From: Bradyrhizobium oropedii
GTDB lineage: Bacteria; Pseudomonadota; Alphaproteobacteria; Rhizobiales; Xanthobacteraceae
Direction of reading: 5' to 3'
NCBI RefSeq assembly: GCF_020889685.1
Contig: NZ_JACMYO010000017.1
Location: 1-64,000 of the forward strand
DNA length: 64,000 nt
Shown: piece after piece, positions 7,684-17,067 of the stretch
Layout: each line of letters starts with the position of its first letter
How positions within the stretch are numbered: the first letter of the stretch is position 1
Position numbers and translations under genes: made by a program
Notes under the pieces: model-generated
Databases searched by the model: none
Told to the model about the DNA's origin: nothing
The model's input: only the letters and a program-made list of their open reading frames with translations

Positions 7684-9164
7684 AGCGCGATCCAGGCGGT
7701 CTTGAGGTCGGTATATGCGTCGAGGGCGTGGAGCGACTTGTCGCGTCCAAAGCCGGATTGCTTGAAGCCGCCGAGCGGCACCGTGATGTCGGCGCCGCCA
7801 TAGGCGTTGACGTGCACGACACCGGCCTTGATGGCGCGCACCATACGATGCGCGGTCGAGAGGCTTCCGGTCCACACCGCCGATGCAAGTCCATAGGGCG
7901 TCGCATTGGCAAGCGCTGTGGCATCGTCCTCGCTGTCGAACCGCGTGACTGACAGCACCGGGCCGAACACCTCCTCGCGCCAGACCTCCATCGCCGGCGT
8001 CACCTCGGTGAGGATCGCCGGCGCCATGAAGTTGCCGCCGGTCTCGACGCGGATCTGCTCGCCGCCCGTCATCCGCTTCGCGCCCTGCGCTTCAGCGCGG
8101 GCAACGGCGTCCAGATTCTTGCGCAACTGCACCTTGCTCGAAATGGCGCCGATATCCGAGGTCAGTTCGAGGGGATCGCCGACCCTGAGTTTCGCGGTCG
8201 CGTCGAGCAATTCATCCATGAAACGATCATAGATCGCGGACTGCACCAGCAGCCGCGAGCCGGCGACGCAAACCTGACCGGAGTTGCGGAAGATGCCGTT
8301 GGCCGAGACCTTGGCCGCATGTTTGATGTCGGGCACATCGGCGAACACGATGTTGGGCGACTTGCCGCCGAGCTCGAGATGCACGCGCTTCAGGTTCGAT
8401 CGCGCCGAGCCTTCCAGCAGACGCCGGCCGACCGCACCCGAGCCGGTGAAGGCAAGCACGTCGACATCCATATGCAGCGCCAGCGCCTCGCCGGCTGATG
8501 CGCCGCGGCCGGTGACGACGTTGAGCACACCGTCCGGCAGACCCGCCTCCGTCGCGAGCTCAGCAAGCCGCAGCAGCGTGAGCGACGCAAGCTCCGGCGG
8601 CTTGACCACGACCGAGTTTCCGGCGGCAAGCGCAGGACCGATCTTCCACGCACCGATCATCAGCGGGAAGTTCCACGGCACGATCACGCCGACGACGCCG
8701 AGCGGTTCGCGATGCACGAGCCCGAGCACGTCGCCTGAGGTCGGTGCGATCTCGCCATACACCTTGTCGATCGCTTCGGCGTAGTAGCGGATCGTGCCCG
8801 CCGCCGACAGCGGCTCGGCCTTGTAGGCCATGCTGATCTCGGTGCCGTTGTCGCGCACACCGAGCACCGCGATCTCGAGCGCGTGCTGCTCGATGAGATC
8901 GGCGAACCGCAGCAGCACCTTCCTGCGTTGCGCCGGCGCCGCGCGGGACCAGCTTCCCTGCTCGAAGACCCGTCGCGCTTGCCTCACCGCAAGGTCGACG
9001 TCGGCCGCATCGCCGTCGGCAATGCTCGTCAACAGCCTGCCGTCGATCGGCGACACGACATCGAGCCGTGCCTCGCTGACCGCCTGCGCGGTGCGGCCGC
9101 CGATGAAGAGCTGTTGGGCCGGAATGACGGCCGAGCGATATCGATCGATCTGGGCTTGCTGCAT
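7680..9164 (-). CDS. Aldehyde dehydrogenase, PuuC-like
   Basis: 494 residues, full length for the NAD(P)-dependent aldehyde dehydrogenase family. Visible catalytic residues are N165 (PWNFP), E264 (HLELGGKSPN) and the nucleophile C299 (NSGQVCVAGSR). The C-terminal stretch VPLGGFKQSGFGRDKSLHAL and the ending LKTAWI closely follow gamma-glutamyl-gamma-aminobutyraldehyde dehydrogenase (PuuC) as I remember it. It is the first gene of a tightly coupled operon with an aminotransferase and two SDRs, so oxidation of an aminoaldehyde made from a polyamine or diamine is likely. The dyad at 9254-9271 lies 90 bp upstream of the start and may control it. Confidence 0.9.
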   Translation of the reverse strand: MQQAQIDRYRSAVIPAQQLFIGGRTAQAVSEARLDVVSPIDGRLLTSIADGDAADVDLAVRQARRVFEQGSWSRAAPAQRRKVLLRFADLIEQHALEIAVLGVRDNGTEISMAYKAEPLSAAGTIRYYAEAIDKVYGEIAPTSGDVLGLVHREPLGVVGVIVPWNFPLMIGAWKIGPALAAGNSVVVKPPELASLTLLRLAELATEAGLPDGVLNVVTGRGASAGEALALHMDVDVLAFTGSGAVGRRLLEGSARSNLKRVHLELGGKSPNIVFADVPDIKHAAKVSANGIFRNSGQVCVAGSRLLVQSAIYDRFMDELLDATAKLRVGDPLELTSDIGAISSKVQLRKNLDAVARAEAQGAKRMTGGEQIRVETGGNFMAPAILTEVTPAMEVWREEVFGPVLSVTRFDSEDDATALANATPYGLASAVWTGSLSTAHRMVRAIKAGVVHVNAYGGADITVPLGGFKQSGFGRDKSLHALDAYTDLKTAWIAL

Positions 9165-9253
9165 GCGAGATCATTGTGACGATGACAAAATGCGGCTCCC
9201 GACCGGGACCGCGGGCATGGTGCAATCCTCGCCAAATCAAGGCTTTGACAGCA

Positions 9254-9271
9254 ATCAACCGATAGGTGGAT
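9254..9271. promoter_or_regulatory. Candidate operator, ATCMACC-N4-GGTKGAT site 1
   Basis: ATCAACC-GATA-GGTGGAT, an 18-bp imperfect dyad between the divergent aldehyde dehydrogenase (start 9164) and Tm-1-like (start 9389) genes. Three similar sites occur at 22717, 24599 and 27393. The half-site variants ATCCACC and ATCAACC both recur. Confidence 0.6.
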
Positions 9272-9388
9272 GTCACCGCAGCCGGCGCGCTCATAGCGTG
9301 ATTGCACGATGGCCGAACGTCCTGCACGCTCGGTGCAACGCCCGTCGCCCACCATCATTCACGCCTGCCGGCGAACACTGACAAGGTC

Positions 9389-10651
9389 ATGCCTGAGATT
9401 ACGCAGCCCCGCATTCTCCTGATCGGAACGGGAGACACCAAGGCCGACGAACTGCTGTTCATGGGCGAGTGCATCGCCCGGGCCGGCGGCAGGACGATCA
9501 TGATGGACATCAGCGTGCTCGGCGATCCGCCGTACCAGCCGGCGCATGACAAGCACGCGGTGGCCGCCGCAGCGCAGACCACGATCGAGGCGATTGCATC
9601 AAGCGGCGACGAGAACTCCGCGATGTCGCTGATGGCGATCGGCGCCGCAAACCTGGCCCGCGAGCTCGCTGACAGCGATGCCATCGACGGCGTGATCGCC
9701 ATCGGCGGCACGATGGGAACTGACCTTGCGCTCGACGTCGCGCAGGCGCTGCCGCTCGGCCTGCCGAAGCTGATCGTCTCGACCGTCGCATTCTCGCATC
9801 TGATCCCGCCGGAGCGCGTCGCGGCCGATTTGATGATGATCCTGTGGGCCGGCGGCCTCTATGGCCTCAACGGCACCTGCATGGCCGTGCTGTCGCAAGC
9901 CTGCGGCGCGATCGTCGGCGCAGCCAGGAGCGCGATCAAGCCTAACCGGGACCGGCCGGTCGTTGCGATCACGTCGCTTGGCAAGAGCTGCCTGCACTAC
10001 ATGGTCGAGCTCAAGCCGCAGCTCGAGCGCCGCGGCTATGAGGTGGTCGTCTTCCACACCACCGGCATGGGCGGACGTGCGATGGAGTCGATCGCGGCCC
10101 AAGGCGGCTTTGCCGCGGTGCTGGACCTCAGCCTGCAGGAAGTCGCCAATCAGCTCACCGGCTCGGTGGTCAATTCCGGTGCCGACCGGCTGGAGAATGC
10201 CGGCAGAGCGGGCATTCCCCAGATCGTCGCGCCCGGGGCGATCGATATGGTCGACTTCCCGGCATGGCTTGGCGTTCCAAAGGAGCTGTCGGATCGCCCG
10301 TTCCACGCGCATAACCGGCTGCTTGCGTCGGCCACTTCAGGCGCCGCCGATCGCCAGCGGATCGCGCGCGCGATTGCCGAGAAGCTGGCCCAAGCCAGCG
10401 CGCCGGTTGCCTTCGTGCTGCCCACGGGTGGCATCCAGCAATGGGACCGCGAGGGCGAGGCTCTGCACGATCCCGACGCCCTCGCCGCCTTTGTCGACGC
10501 GATGCGCTCGGCGGTCCAGCCACCGGTCGAGCTGCACGAGATCAGGGATCACATCAATAGCGCGGCATTCAATGAAACGGTGCTCGGTATCTTCGACCGA
10601 TGGGTCGCAGCCGGCATTGTCCGCCCCGGCCGCACCACGGCGGCCGCATGA
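9389..10651 (+). CDS. Tm-1-like ATP-binding (UPF0261) protein
   Basis: 420 residues. It begins ILLIGTGDTKADELLFM and carries the Gly-rich segments GVIAIGGTMGTDLAL and VFHTTGMGGRAME that mark the UPF0261/Tm-1-like family. In plants the related Tm-1 N-terminal domain binds ATP; in bacteria the role is not established, and members often sit in catabolic clusters. The ATG at 9389 follows AAGG, and 30 upstream in-frame codons look non-coding. The stop overlaps the next gene (ATGA), so the two are co-translated. The shared dyad at 9254-9271 suggests co-regulation with the divergent aldehyde dehydrogenase operon. Confidence 0.82.
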   Translation: MPEITQPRILLIGTGDTKADELLFMGECIARAGGRTIMMDISVLGDPPYQPAHDKHAVAAAAQTTIEAIASSGDENSAMSLMAIGAANLARELADSDAIDGVIAIGGTMGTDLALDVAQALPLGLPKLIVSTVAFSHLIPPERVAADLMMILWAGGLYGLNGTCMAVLSQACGAIVGAARSAIKPNRDRPVVAITSLGKSCLHYMVELKPQLERRGYEVVVFHTTGMGGRAMESIAAQGGFAAVLDLSLQEVANQLTGSVVNSGADRLENAGRAGIPQIVAPGAIDMVDFPAWLGVPKELSDRPFHAHNRLLASATSGAADRQRIARAIAEKLAQASAPVAFVLPTGGIQQWDREGEALHDPDALAAFVDAMRSAVQPPVELHEIRDHINSAAFNETVLGIFDRWVAAGIVRPGRTTAAA

Positions 10652-11313
10652 CCCGTCCGCTCGCCCAGGCGCTGGTGCTCGACTTCGGCGGCGTGATCTC
10701 GAAGACGCTGTTCGAGACCCATGACCTGACCGAGCGCACGCTCGGGCTCGCACCGTGCACGTTGAAATGGCTCGGACCGTTCGCCCCCGACAGCGATCCG
10801 CTCTGGATGTCGATGCAGCGTGGCGAGATTTCCGAACGCGACTACTGGCTGACCCGCAGCCGCGAGGTCGGCCGCATGCTCGGTGAAGACTGGCGCGACA
10901 TGGAGACTTTCGTGAAACGCGCGCGCGGTGCCGACCCCGAAACCGTGATCCGCCCCGAAGCGGAGCGTGCGATCACTCTCGCCGCCGACGCCGGGTTCCG
11001 GCTCGCCATCCTCTCGAACGAGCTCGACCTGTTCTACGGCGCCGACTTCCGCACCCGTCTGCCCATCCTCAAGCGCTTCGAGACCATCGTCGACGCGACC
11101 CATACCGGGATCCTGAAACCCGATCGGCGCGCCTATCAAAGCGTGCTGGACGAACTGCGGCTGGAGGCAGAAGATTGCGTCTTCGTCGACGACCAGCGCC
11201 GCAACATCACGGGCGCCGCTGCGTGCAACATGCGCACGGTGCTGTTCGACGTGCGAAACCCGGCGGCGTCCTACAGCGAGGCGCTGCGGCATTTCGGGCT
11301 GCAATTCGACTAA
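10648..11313 (+). CDS. HAD-family hydrolase
   Basis: 221 residues. HAD motif I is LDFGGVIS, with the nucleophilic Asp and Gly where many HADs have a second Asp, as in the epoxide-hydrolase-N/YihX-like subgroup. Motif II is AILSNE, motif III is the lysine in GILKPDRRAY, and motif IV is CVFVDDQ. A phosphatase acting on a small phosphorylated metabolite is the usual function. Its start overlaps the Tm-1-like gene by four bases. Its TAA stop abuts a family A repeat, which separates it from the aminotransferase downstream. Confidence 0.83.
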   Translation: MTRPLAQALVLDFGGVISKTLFETHDLTERTLGLAPCTLKWLGPFAPDSDPLWMSMQRGEISERDYWLTRSREVGRMLGEDWRDMETFVKRARGADPETVIRPEAERAITLAADAGFRLAILSNELDLFYGADFRTRLPILKRFETIVDATHTGILKPDRRAYQSVLDELRLEAEDCVFVDDQRRNITGAAACNMRTVLFDVRNPAASYSEALRHFGLQFD

Positions 11314-11415
11314 AGCGTTTTCGAGCGAAGTGGGTACCGGTTCGCGTGAAGAAAACGCGTTAAAGCTAGAATCTGGAGCCCCGTTCCGATTCCATCGGAA
11401 CGGAAAAGGCTCCAG
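11314..11415. repeat. Dispersed stem-loop repeat, family A, copy 2
   Basis: About 102 bp, roughly 85% identical by eye to 4580-4676. It has the same two hairpins: GCGTTTTC/GAAAACGC and GTTCCGAT-TCC-ATCGGAAC. It starts at the stop codon of the HAD gene and ends just before the ribosome site of the aminotransferase. Confidence 0.75.
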
Positions 11416-11432
11416 CCGGACAGAGAGCAATC

Positions 11433-12785
11433 ATGCGCGACAGAAACTTCCTGGTTGAGAACAACGCCAAGCCGATCTGGCACCCGATGGCCCATCCCGC
11501 CGAGATGCGGACGCAGCCGCCGCGGATCGTGATGAAGGGCGAAGGCGTCCAGGTCACCGACATCGACGGCAAGACCGTGATCGATGCGGTCGGCGGCCTC
11601 TGGAACGTCAATCTCGGCTACAGCTGCGATCCGATCAAGATGGCGATCGCAGACCAGCTCAGCGCGTTGCCCTATTATTCGGGCTTCCGCGGCACCTCGA
11701 ACGGTCCCTCGATCGAGCTCGCCTACGAGCTCACCGAATGGTTCAAGCCCGAGGACATGGTCCGCGCCTTCTTCACCTCAGGCGGCTCGGACTCGGTCGA
11801 GACCGCGCTGCGGCTGGCCCGGCAATACTGGAAGATCAAGGGCCAGGCCGACCGCACCAAGTTCCTGGCGCTGAAGAAAGGCTATCACGGCACCCATTTC
11901 GGCGGCGCCTCTGTCAACGGCAACGCCAATTTCCGCCGCAACTACGAGCCGATGCTGCCCGGCGTCTTCCATATCCCGGCGCCGTCGACCTATCGCAATC
12001 CGTTCAACGAGACCGATCCAGCCAAGCTCGCGCAGCTCTGTGCGGCGGCGATGGAAGAGGAGATCGCATTTCAGGGCGCCGACACTATCGCCGCCTTCAT
12101 CATGGAGCCGGTGCTAGGCGCCGGCGGCGTGATCGTGCCGCCGGACAGCTTCATGAAGCTCGTGCGCGAGATCTGCGACCGTCACGGCATCCTGATGATC
12201 GCGGACGAGGTCGTCACCGGCTTCGGACGCACCGGCGCATGGTCGGGCTCGCGGCTCTGGGGCGTGAAGCCCGACATGATGACGATGGCCAAGGCGATCA
12301 CCTCCGGCTATTTCCCGCTCGGTGCGACGCTGATCGGCGAGCAGGTCGCGGAAGCCTTCGAGGCCGATACCACGACGTTCGGCTCGATCGGCCATGGCTA
12401 TACCTATTCGGGCCATCCGGTCGGCTGTGCCGCGGGCCTTGCGGCGCTCGCGGAGACCCGCCGCCTCAAGCTTGACGAGAATGCCACCGCGCGCGGCAAG
12501 GACCTCGCGCAGGCGCTGGCCGCGCTCAAGGCGAAGCATCCGCTGGTCGGCGACGTCAGGGGCAAGGGCCTGATGGCAGCGCTTGAGCTCGTCGCCGATC
12601 GCGACAGCAAGAAGCCTGCCGACAAGAAGACGATGGCAAAGGTCGCAGATGTCGCCTACGAGGCCGGCGTGATGCTGCGCGTCTCCGGCAACAACCTGAT
12701 CCTGTCACCGCCCTTGATCCTCACGTCAGCCGACGTGAAGCGGATCGCCGAAGGGATCGACGCCGGCCTCTCAGCGGCCGGCTGA
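11433..12785 (+). CDS. Class III omega-aminotransferase (aspartate aminotransferase family)
   Basis: 450 residues. The PLP lysine is K287 in TMAKAITSGYFPLGA; the cofactor Asp is in ADEVVTGFGRTG (D258). SGGSD (116-120) binds the cofactor phosphate, and W57 in GGLWNVNLGY is typical of omega-amino acid or putrescine-pyruvate transaminases. The protein is of normal length for that group (beta-alanine, putrescine or GABA transaminases). A GAGAG sequence precedes the ATG. It follows the HAD gene after a 102-bp repeat. Its 3' end overlaps the convergent small gene by 15 bp. A role in diamine or omega-amino acid breakdown with the neighbouring PuuC-like dehydrogenase is inferred. Confidence 0.9.
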   Translation: MRDRNFLVENNAKPIWHPMAHPAEMRTQPPRIVMKGEGVQVTDIDGKTVIDAVGGLWNVNLGYSCDPIKMAIADQLSALPYYSGFRGTSNGPSIELAYELTEWFKPEDMVRAFFTSGGSDSVETALRLARQYWKIKGQADRTKFLALKKGYHGTHFGGASVNGNANFRRNYEPMLPGVFHIPAPSTYRNPFNETDPAKLAQLCAAAMEEEIAFQGADTIAAFIMEPVLGAGGVIVPPDSFMKLVREICDRHGILMIADEVVTGFGRTGAWSGSRLWGVKPDMMTMAKAITSGYFPLGATLIGEQVAEAFEADTTTFGSIGHGYTYSGHPVGCAAGLAALAETRRLKLDENATARGKDLAQALAALKAKHPLVGDVRGKGLMAALELVADRDSKKPADKKTMAKVADVAYEAGVMLRVSGNNLILSPPLILTSADVKRIAEGIDAGLSAAG

Positions 12786-13085
12786 CAGTGCGCTGACGCA
12801 GGCCATGGCGCGCTCGAACGGCGCGCCATCCACCGCGTTGCGGTCGAGGCAGTCGGCCAGCGATGCGGCCGACATCGTCTGAACAGTGCAAAAGATCCGC
12901 ATGAAGTCGGCCGCGAGCGCGACCTTGCGCGGCGTCGTCTGCCGGTCCCAGTCGCTGCTGCTCAAATAGAGCAAGGACGCATCGTCAGCGCTTTCGACCG
13001 CGGCGCCAAGCGCGGCCGGCCCTGTCGCCAGCAACGTCAGCAGCGCGCCGGCCACCGCTCCAGCGCGATGCGCGCGGCCCCTCAT
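12771..13085 (-). CDS. Small exported protein linked to amine oxidase
   Basis: 104 residues. An Arg-rich N-terminus and hydrophobic stretch (GAVAGALLTLLATGPAALGAA) predict a Sec signal and periplasmic location, matching the amine oxidase it follows. The ATG overlaps the oxidase stop (ATGA), so it is translationally coupled to it. The mature chain has two cysteines (RIFCTVQ, ADCLDRN) and a predicted helical segment. No family is recognised. The coupling suggests an accessory or maturation role for the oxidase, but this is inference only. Confidence 0.68.
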   Translation of the reverse strand: MRGRAHRAGAVAGALLTLLATGPAALGAAVESADDASLLYLSSSDWDRQTTPRKVALAADFMRIFCTVQTMSAASLADCLDRNAVDGAPFERAMACVSALSAGR

Positions 13086-15094
13086 TTGGTGTCCCTGGCA
13101 TTCACCATCGGCGGCACATCGAGCGCGGGATTGCGATCGAAGAAGTTGAACGGACGCAGCCGGAAGCCGTGCCACAGGCCGGGCATCACAGGCCAATCCT
13201 CGGCGCGCGGCACGTGGCGGAAACCGACCGTGTACCAGAGCACCAGGTCGCGGTCCTCGATCGGCCGCTTCGCCGCGGTCCATTTCGGCAGGCCGTCGAC
13301 CTCAGGGTTCTCATTCGGATACATGCCCGCGGCGTAGCGCTCGTCCCTGGCGTAGGCCGAGGTCCACAGCGTGTAGGCGCTGAAGCCGGCGCGCAGCTGG
13401 ATCGGATCGTCCTTGGCGAGCAAGGAGACGTCGGAGTGGCCGGGCATGATCTGATAGCTCGTGCGGTAGCCCTGCTTGTTGGTCTTGCCCGTGCTCTCGA
13501 TCCTGAATTGCGCCGCGCTCAGCGGCGTCGTGACCGGTCCTTCGGTCGCGACCGGCCTGGTGTCGACCTGCCACAGGCTCTTGCGCTGGCCCTGCTCCAG
13601 CCGGCGGACGCTGAAGCGATCCTCGACCAGCCGGTTCGAGGCGCCGTCGACGTCCATGTCGATCCGGAACGTCATGTAGTGATCGTGATTGACCGCAAGC
13701 AGCCGCTCGTCGACCAGCGTTCCGTAGGCGGTATCCTGCGCGGCCGTCGGGTCGCTCAGTGTCCGACTTGCGACGCCCTTGGTCGCATCGATGCCGTAGG
13801 CGCCGAGCCGCACATCGATATTGCCGGCGCGGTCGAACACGTAGTCCACCAGATAATCGTAATTGCCGACCACCGGGGCCATTCGAACCACCAGCTCGTT
13901 GTTCGGCCGCACCTCGGCGGTGTTGTTGAGCAATTCGCTATGGCGCCAGATCGGATCGCCGGTCGGCCGCTCGAAGATGCAGACCGCGCCCTTGGAGACG
14001 ACCGGATTGCCCTTGGTGTCCGAGATCGTCAGATCGAGATAATGCGCGCCTTCGGGACAATCCACGCCGCGCTGCAACTCGCTGGACAGCACGCCAAAGC
14101 CGTACTCGCCGATATCCATATAGGCGCGGAACGACCAGGTCGGCGCCGGATCCATATAGGGCACGAACATCTCGCTTGCGGACATCTGATAGGCGACGTC
14201 GCGGAGCGTGCCGTGGTCGTCGTAGCGGATCAGCGACAGCACGGCGCCGACGCGCGGCTCGAGGCGGACATGGAACGACCAATTGTCCCAGCGGACCTGG
14301 CCGCCCTCCACCTTCACATTGCTTCCCTCGGGTGCGGCGATCTCGATCGGCTTCGGCGGCCTGCGGTATTTTCCGGAGTCGGCATAGGCGTGTGACGGCG
14401 TCTGCGCCGGCGGCGGCACCACGCCGAGATCGGTCACCGACAGCACCGTCCTGCTCTTGAGATCGACCTGGGCGACCAGGTTCTCGATCGGCTTGCCCCA
14501 GAGATTGTTGGCGGCGCCCGTGGTGTCGACGCAGGGCACGTTGAGCAGGCGACGGCCTTTCAGGGCCGGATCGGTCACCGGCCCGACCGTCAGCGGCAGG
14601 CACAGCACATTATGGAAATCGGTGATGCCACGCTTGGCCATCGCAGCGATCCAGCGCGGGTCCTGCTTCGGCAAATCGCCGGCCGACATCAGCTCGTCGA
14701 TGGTCAGCGCGGCCTCGTGATCCCTGATCTCATCCCAGCCGGCGAGGCTGCGCGCGGCGAGATCGATATGCGCCTCGTAGAGATGGCCTCCGCTCAACAG
14801 CGTCACGTTGGCACGGCGCGCGAAGGGCTGTCCGGGCTTCCATGCCCGCACCTCGTCCTTGGGGTCTTCGTCGACCGTCATGGAGACGACCCGCGCCGCA
14901 TCGTCGAGCTTGCCGGCGCCGCGGAGGATTTCGGAGACCGAACGAATCTCGTCCGTGGTCAGCCCATCCATCGGGTGCGTTGCGGCCGCCTGCGGCCACA
15001 TCCTGCGCTCGGCCTGCACCGGCAGCGGCGCCGCCAGTGTCGCTGCAACCAGGCCGGCCAATGCCAATCCACCATGCCGGGAAATCAGAGCCAT
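13082..15094 (-). CDS. Copper-containing primary-amine oxidase (TPQ quinoprotein)
   Basis: 670 residues from the ATG at 15094 (GGAGG just upstream; a GTG four codons earlier is less likely). A Sec signal ending near PVQA predicts a periplasmic enzyme. The topaquinone precursor Tyr is Y412 in VVGNYDYLVDY, the catalytic base Asp is D327 in YMDIGEYGFG, and copper ligands are the His pair in VNHDHYMTF plus the His of GFRHVPRAEDWPVMP. All residues needed for self-processing and oxidative deamination of primary amines to aldehyde, H2O2 and ammonia are present. It lies just downstream of a Liv-type ABC transporter and upstream of a coupled small exported protein. The released aldehyde could feed the PuuC-like dehydrogenase. 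Confidence 0.93.
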   Translation of the reverse strand: MALISRHGGLALAGLVAATLAAPLPVQAERRMWPQAAATHPMDGLTTDEIRSVSEILRGAGKLDDAARVVSMTVDEDPKDEVRAWKPGQPFARRANVTLLSGGHLYEAHIDLAARSLAGWDEIRDHEAALTIDELMSAGDLPKQDPRWIAAMAKRGITDFHNVLCLPLTVGPVTDPALKGRRLLNVPCVDTTGAANNLWGKPIENLVAQVDLKSRTVLSVTDLGVVPPPAQTPSHAYADSGKYRRPPKPIEIAAPEGSNVKVEGGQVRWDNWSFHVRLEPRVGAVLSLIRYDDHGTLRDVAYQMSASEMFVPYMDPAPTWSFRAYMDIGEYGFGVLSSELQRGVDCPEGAHYLDLTISDTKGNPVVSKGAVCIFERPTGDPIWRHSELLNNTAEVRPNNELVVRMAPVVGNYDYLVDYVFDRAGNIDVRLGAYGIDATKGVASRTLSDPTAAQDTAYGTLVDERLLAVNHDHYMTFRIDMDVDGASNRLVEDRFSVRRLEQGQRKSLWQVDTRPVATEGPVTTPLSAAQFRIESTGKTNKQGYRTSYQIMPGHSDVSLLAKDDPIQLRAGFSAYTLWTSAYARDERYAAGMYPNENPEVDGLPKWTAAKRPIEDRDLVLWYTVGFRHVPRAEDWPVMPGLWHGFRLRPFNFFDRNPALDVPPMVNARDTK

Positions 15095-15159
15095 CACGCC
15101 CTCCACTCAAAGCCAGAACTGTCAGAATACAAGCAAAGGTGACGGCGTGAAGGCCTGCC

Positions 15160-16179
15160 TCATCCGGTAACCCGTTCCGACGTCGTCGGCGGGATCGCGG
15201 CCACGGCCGGGCGCGGCGCTGCGCGGTGGACATCGAGCAGCCGGACGCCGAGGCGATCGCGCAAGGCGGGCCAGATGCCGCGCGGCGCCACGATCATCAC
15301 GACGACCGCGATGATACCGAGCCCAACCAGATACCAGCCGCCGGACAGGCCGAGCGGCCCGGTCATCAACTCGCGCAGGCCGAAGAAGATGAAGACGCCG
15401 AGGATCGGACCTTCCAACGTTCCGATGCCGCCGATGATCACGATGAACATCATGTAGACTGACCAGTTGACGTCGAACGCCGCCAGCGGCGCGATGAACA
15501 GATTGCCCATGAAGCTCAACGCACCGGCAAGCCCGCATCCCGCCGCCGACAGCACGAAGGCGATGAAGCGATTGTGCCGGACATCGACGCCGACGCTCAT
15601 CGCGGCGAGATCATTGTCGCGCACGCTCATCAGCCCGAGCCCGAAGCTCGAGGTCATCATCTTGTACAATGCCGCGATGGTGACCAGCGTCAGGCCGCCT
15701 GCGAGCCAGAACATGGTCGGCTCGAACCAGTCGAAATCGATCAGCTTGCTGGTGGCGAGCGGCACACCCGACGTGCCGCCGACCGCCTGCGATTTCATCG
15801 TGAAGGCGCCGATGATCTCGGCGAACACCCACATCGCGATCGAGAAATAGGCGTCGCGCAAACGAAACAGCGGAAAGGCGATGATCGCAGCGACCGCCGC
15901 CGCCACGAGCGGCGCGACCGGCAACACCCAGATCGGAGTGACCTCGAGCCAGCCGGAGGTCAGGAACAGCGCATAGGCGCCGAAAGCGATGAAGACCTGA
16001 TGGCCGAGCGAGACCAGTCCGGCATAGCCCGCCAGCAGGTTCCACATCTGCGCCATCGTCAGCAGCAGCAGGCACTCGGTCGCAAGCCGCAGAAAACCTT
16101 CGTTCAGCACGAAGGGCGCGCCGGCGATGACCGCGACGAGCACGATGGCAGAAGCCATGAGAATTGTTCGTGTCGGCAT
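15160..16179 (-). CDS. Branched-chain amino acid-type ABC permease (LivM-like)
   Basis: 339 residues, integral membrane, with about ten hydrophobic segments and the LivM-type motif NLLAGYAGLVSLGHQ. The ATG at 16179 is preceded by AGGGT; a GTG at 16188 overlapping the LivH stop is an alternative. Together with LivH (16185-17051) it forms the membrane channel of a transporter for amino acids, amides or similar compounds. It is the last gene of the transporter part, just upstream of the amine oxidase. Confidence 0.9.
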   Translation of the reverse strand: MPTRTILMASAIVLVAVIAGAPFVLNEGFLRLATECLLLLTMAQMWNLLAGYAGLVSLGHQVFIAFGAYALFLTSGWLEVTPIWVLPVAPLVAAAVAAIIAFPLFRLRDAYFSIAMWVFAEIIGAFTMKSQAVGGTSGVPLATSKLIDFDWFEPTMFWLAGGLTLVTIAALYKMMTSSFGLGLMSVRDNDLAAMSVGVDVRHNRFIAFVLSAAGCGLAGALSFMGNLFIAPLAAFDVNWSVYMMFIVIIGGIGTLEGPILGVFIFFGLRELMTGPLGLSGGWYLVGLGIIAVVVMIVAPRGIWPALRDRLGVRLLDVHRAAPRPAVAAIPPTTSERVTG

Positions 16180-16184
16180 CGGCG

Positions 16185-17051
16185 TCACACCCTGCTCGAC
16201 ACGAGACCCGACGGGCGGATCAGCAGCATGATGAAGAACAAGAGATGCGCGTAGAGCAGCCCGGCATTCGGATCGATCTTCAGCCCGATCAGCTGCGCCA
16301 TGCCGAGCGCGATGCCGCCGAGCAGCGCGCCCCAGAACGAGCCGAGCCCGCCGAGCACGACGACCTCGAAGGCGATCAAGAGCCGCTCGGCGCCCGAGAA
16401 CGGCGTGAAGCTCGACCGCACCGCAAGCAGCACGCCGCCGATCGCGCCGAGTGCGAGCGACAGGCCCATGACGTAGTTATAGACCCGGTCAGGCTTGACC
16501 CCGGACAGCCGGACGATGTCGCGGCGGTCGGCGGTGGCGCGCACGATCCGCCCGAACTCGGTATGGCGCAGCACGAGCTGCAGCGCCATGAACAGCAATG
16601 CGGCGAGCACCAAGGTCAGCAGCGGCATGATGCCGATGTTGAGGCCGGCAACCTCGAGGCTGGCGCGCGACAGCTCGCCGACCTGGAGGCTGCGCACGTC
16701 GGCGCCGAATATCTCGACCATGACGTTGCGCAGGATCACCGAGACGCCGAAGGTCAAAAGCAACGGCGACAGCGGATCGGGCGACGTCACCACGCGGTTG
16801 ACGATAAGCGCCTGGTACAGCCAGCCGACCGCGAACGACAACGCGATCACCGGGATCAGCATCAACAGCGGCGAGACCTGGGGAAACAGGTTGGACAGCA
16901 GCACAGCGCAGAACGCGCTCAGCACCATGAACTCGCCATGCGCGATGTTGACGACGCGCATCACGCCGAACACCAAAGCAAGCCCGATGCCGAGCAGGCC
17001 ATAGAGCCCGCCCAGCAGGGCCCCGTTGATCAATGTCTCAACCCAGATCAT
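16185..17051 (-). CDS. Branched-chain amino acid-type ABC permease (LivH-like)
   Basis: 288 residues with about eight hydrophobic helices. Motifs VMRVVNIAHGEFMVLSAF at the N-terminus and FEVVVLGGLGSFWGALLGG near the C-terminus are standard for LivH. It overlaps the LivM frame by a few bases and follows LivF by 16 bp. It is the inner membrane partner of LivM; the substrate is not determined by the sequence. Confidence 0.92.
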   Translation of the reverse strand: MIWVETLINGALLGGLYGLLGIGLALVFGVMRVVNIAHGEFMVLSAFCAVLLSNLFPQVSPLLMLIPVIALSFAVGWLYQALIVNRVVTSPDPLSPLLLTFGVSVILRNVMVEIFGADVRSLQVGELSRASLEVAGLNIGIMPLLTLVLAALLFMALQLVLRHTEFGRIVRATADRRDIVRLSGVKPDRVYNYVMGLSLALGAIGGVLLAVRSSFTPFSGAERLLIAFEVVVLGGLGSFWGALLGGIALGMAQLIGLKIDPNAGLLYAHLLFFIMLLIRPSGLVSSRV

Positions 17052-17067
17052 GTCATGCCAATCCTGG

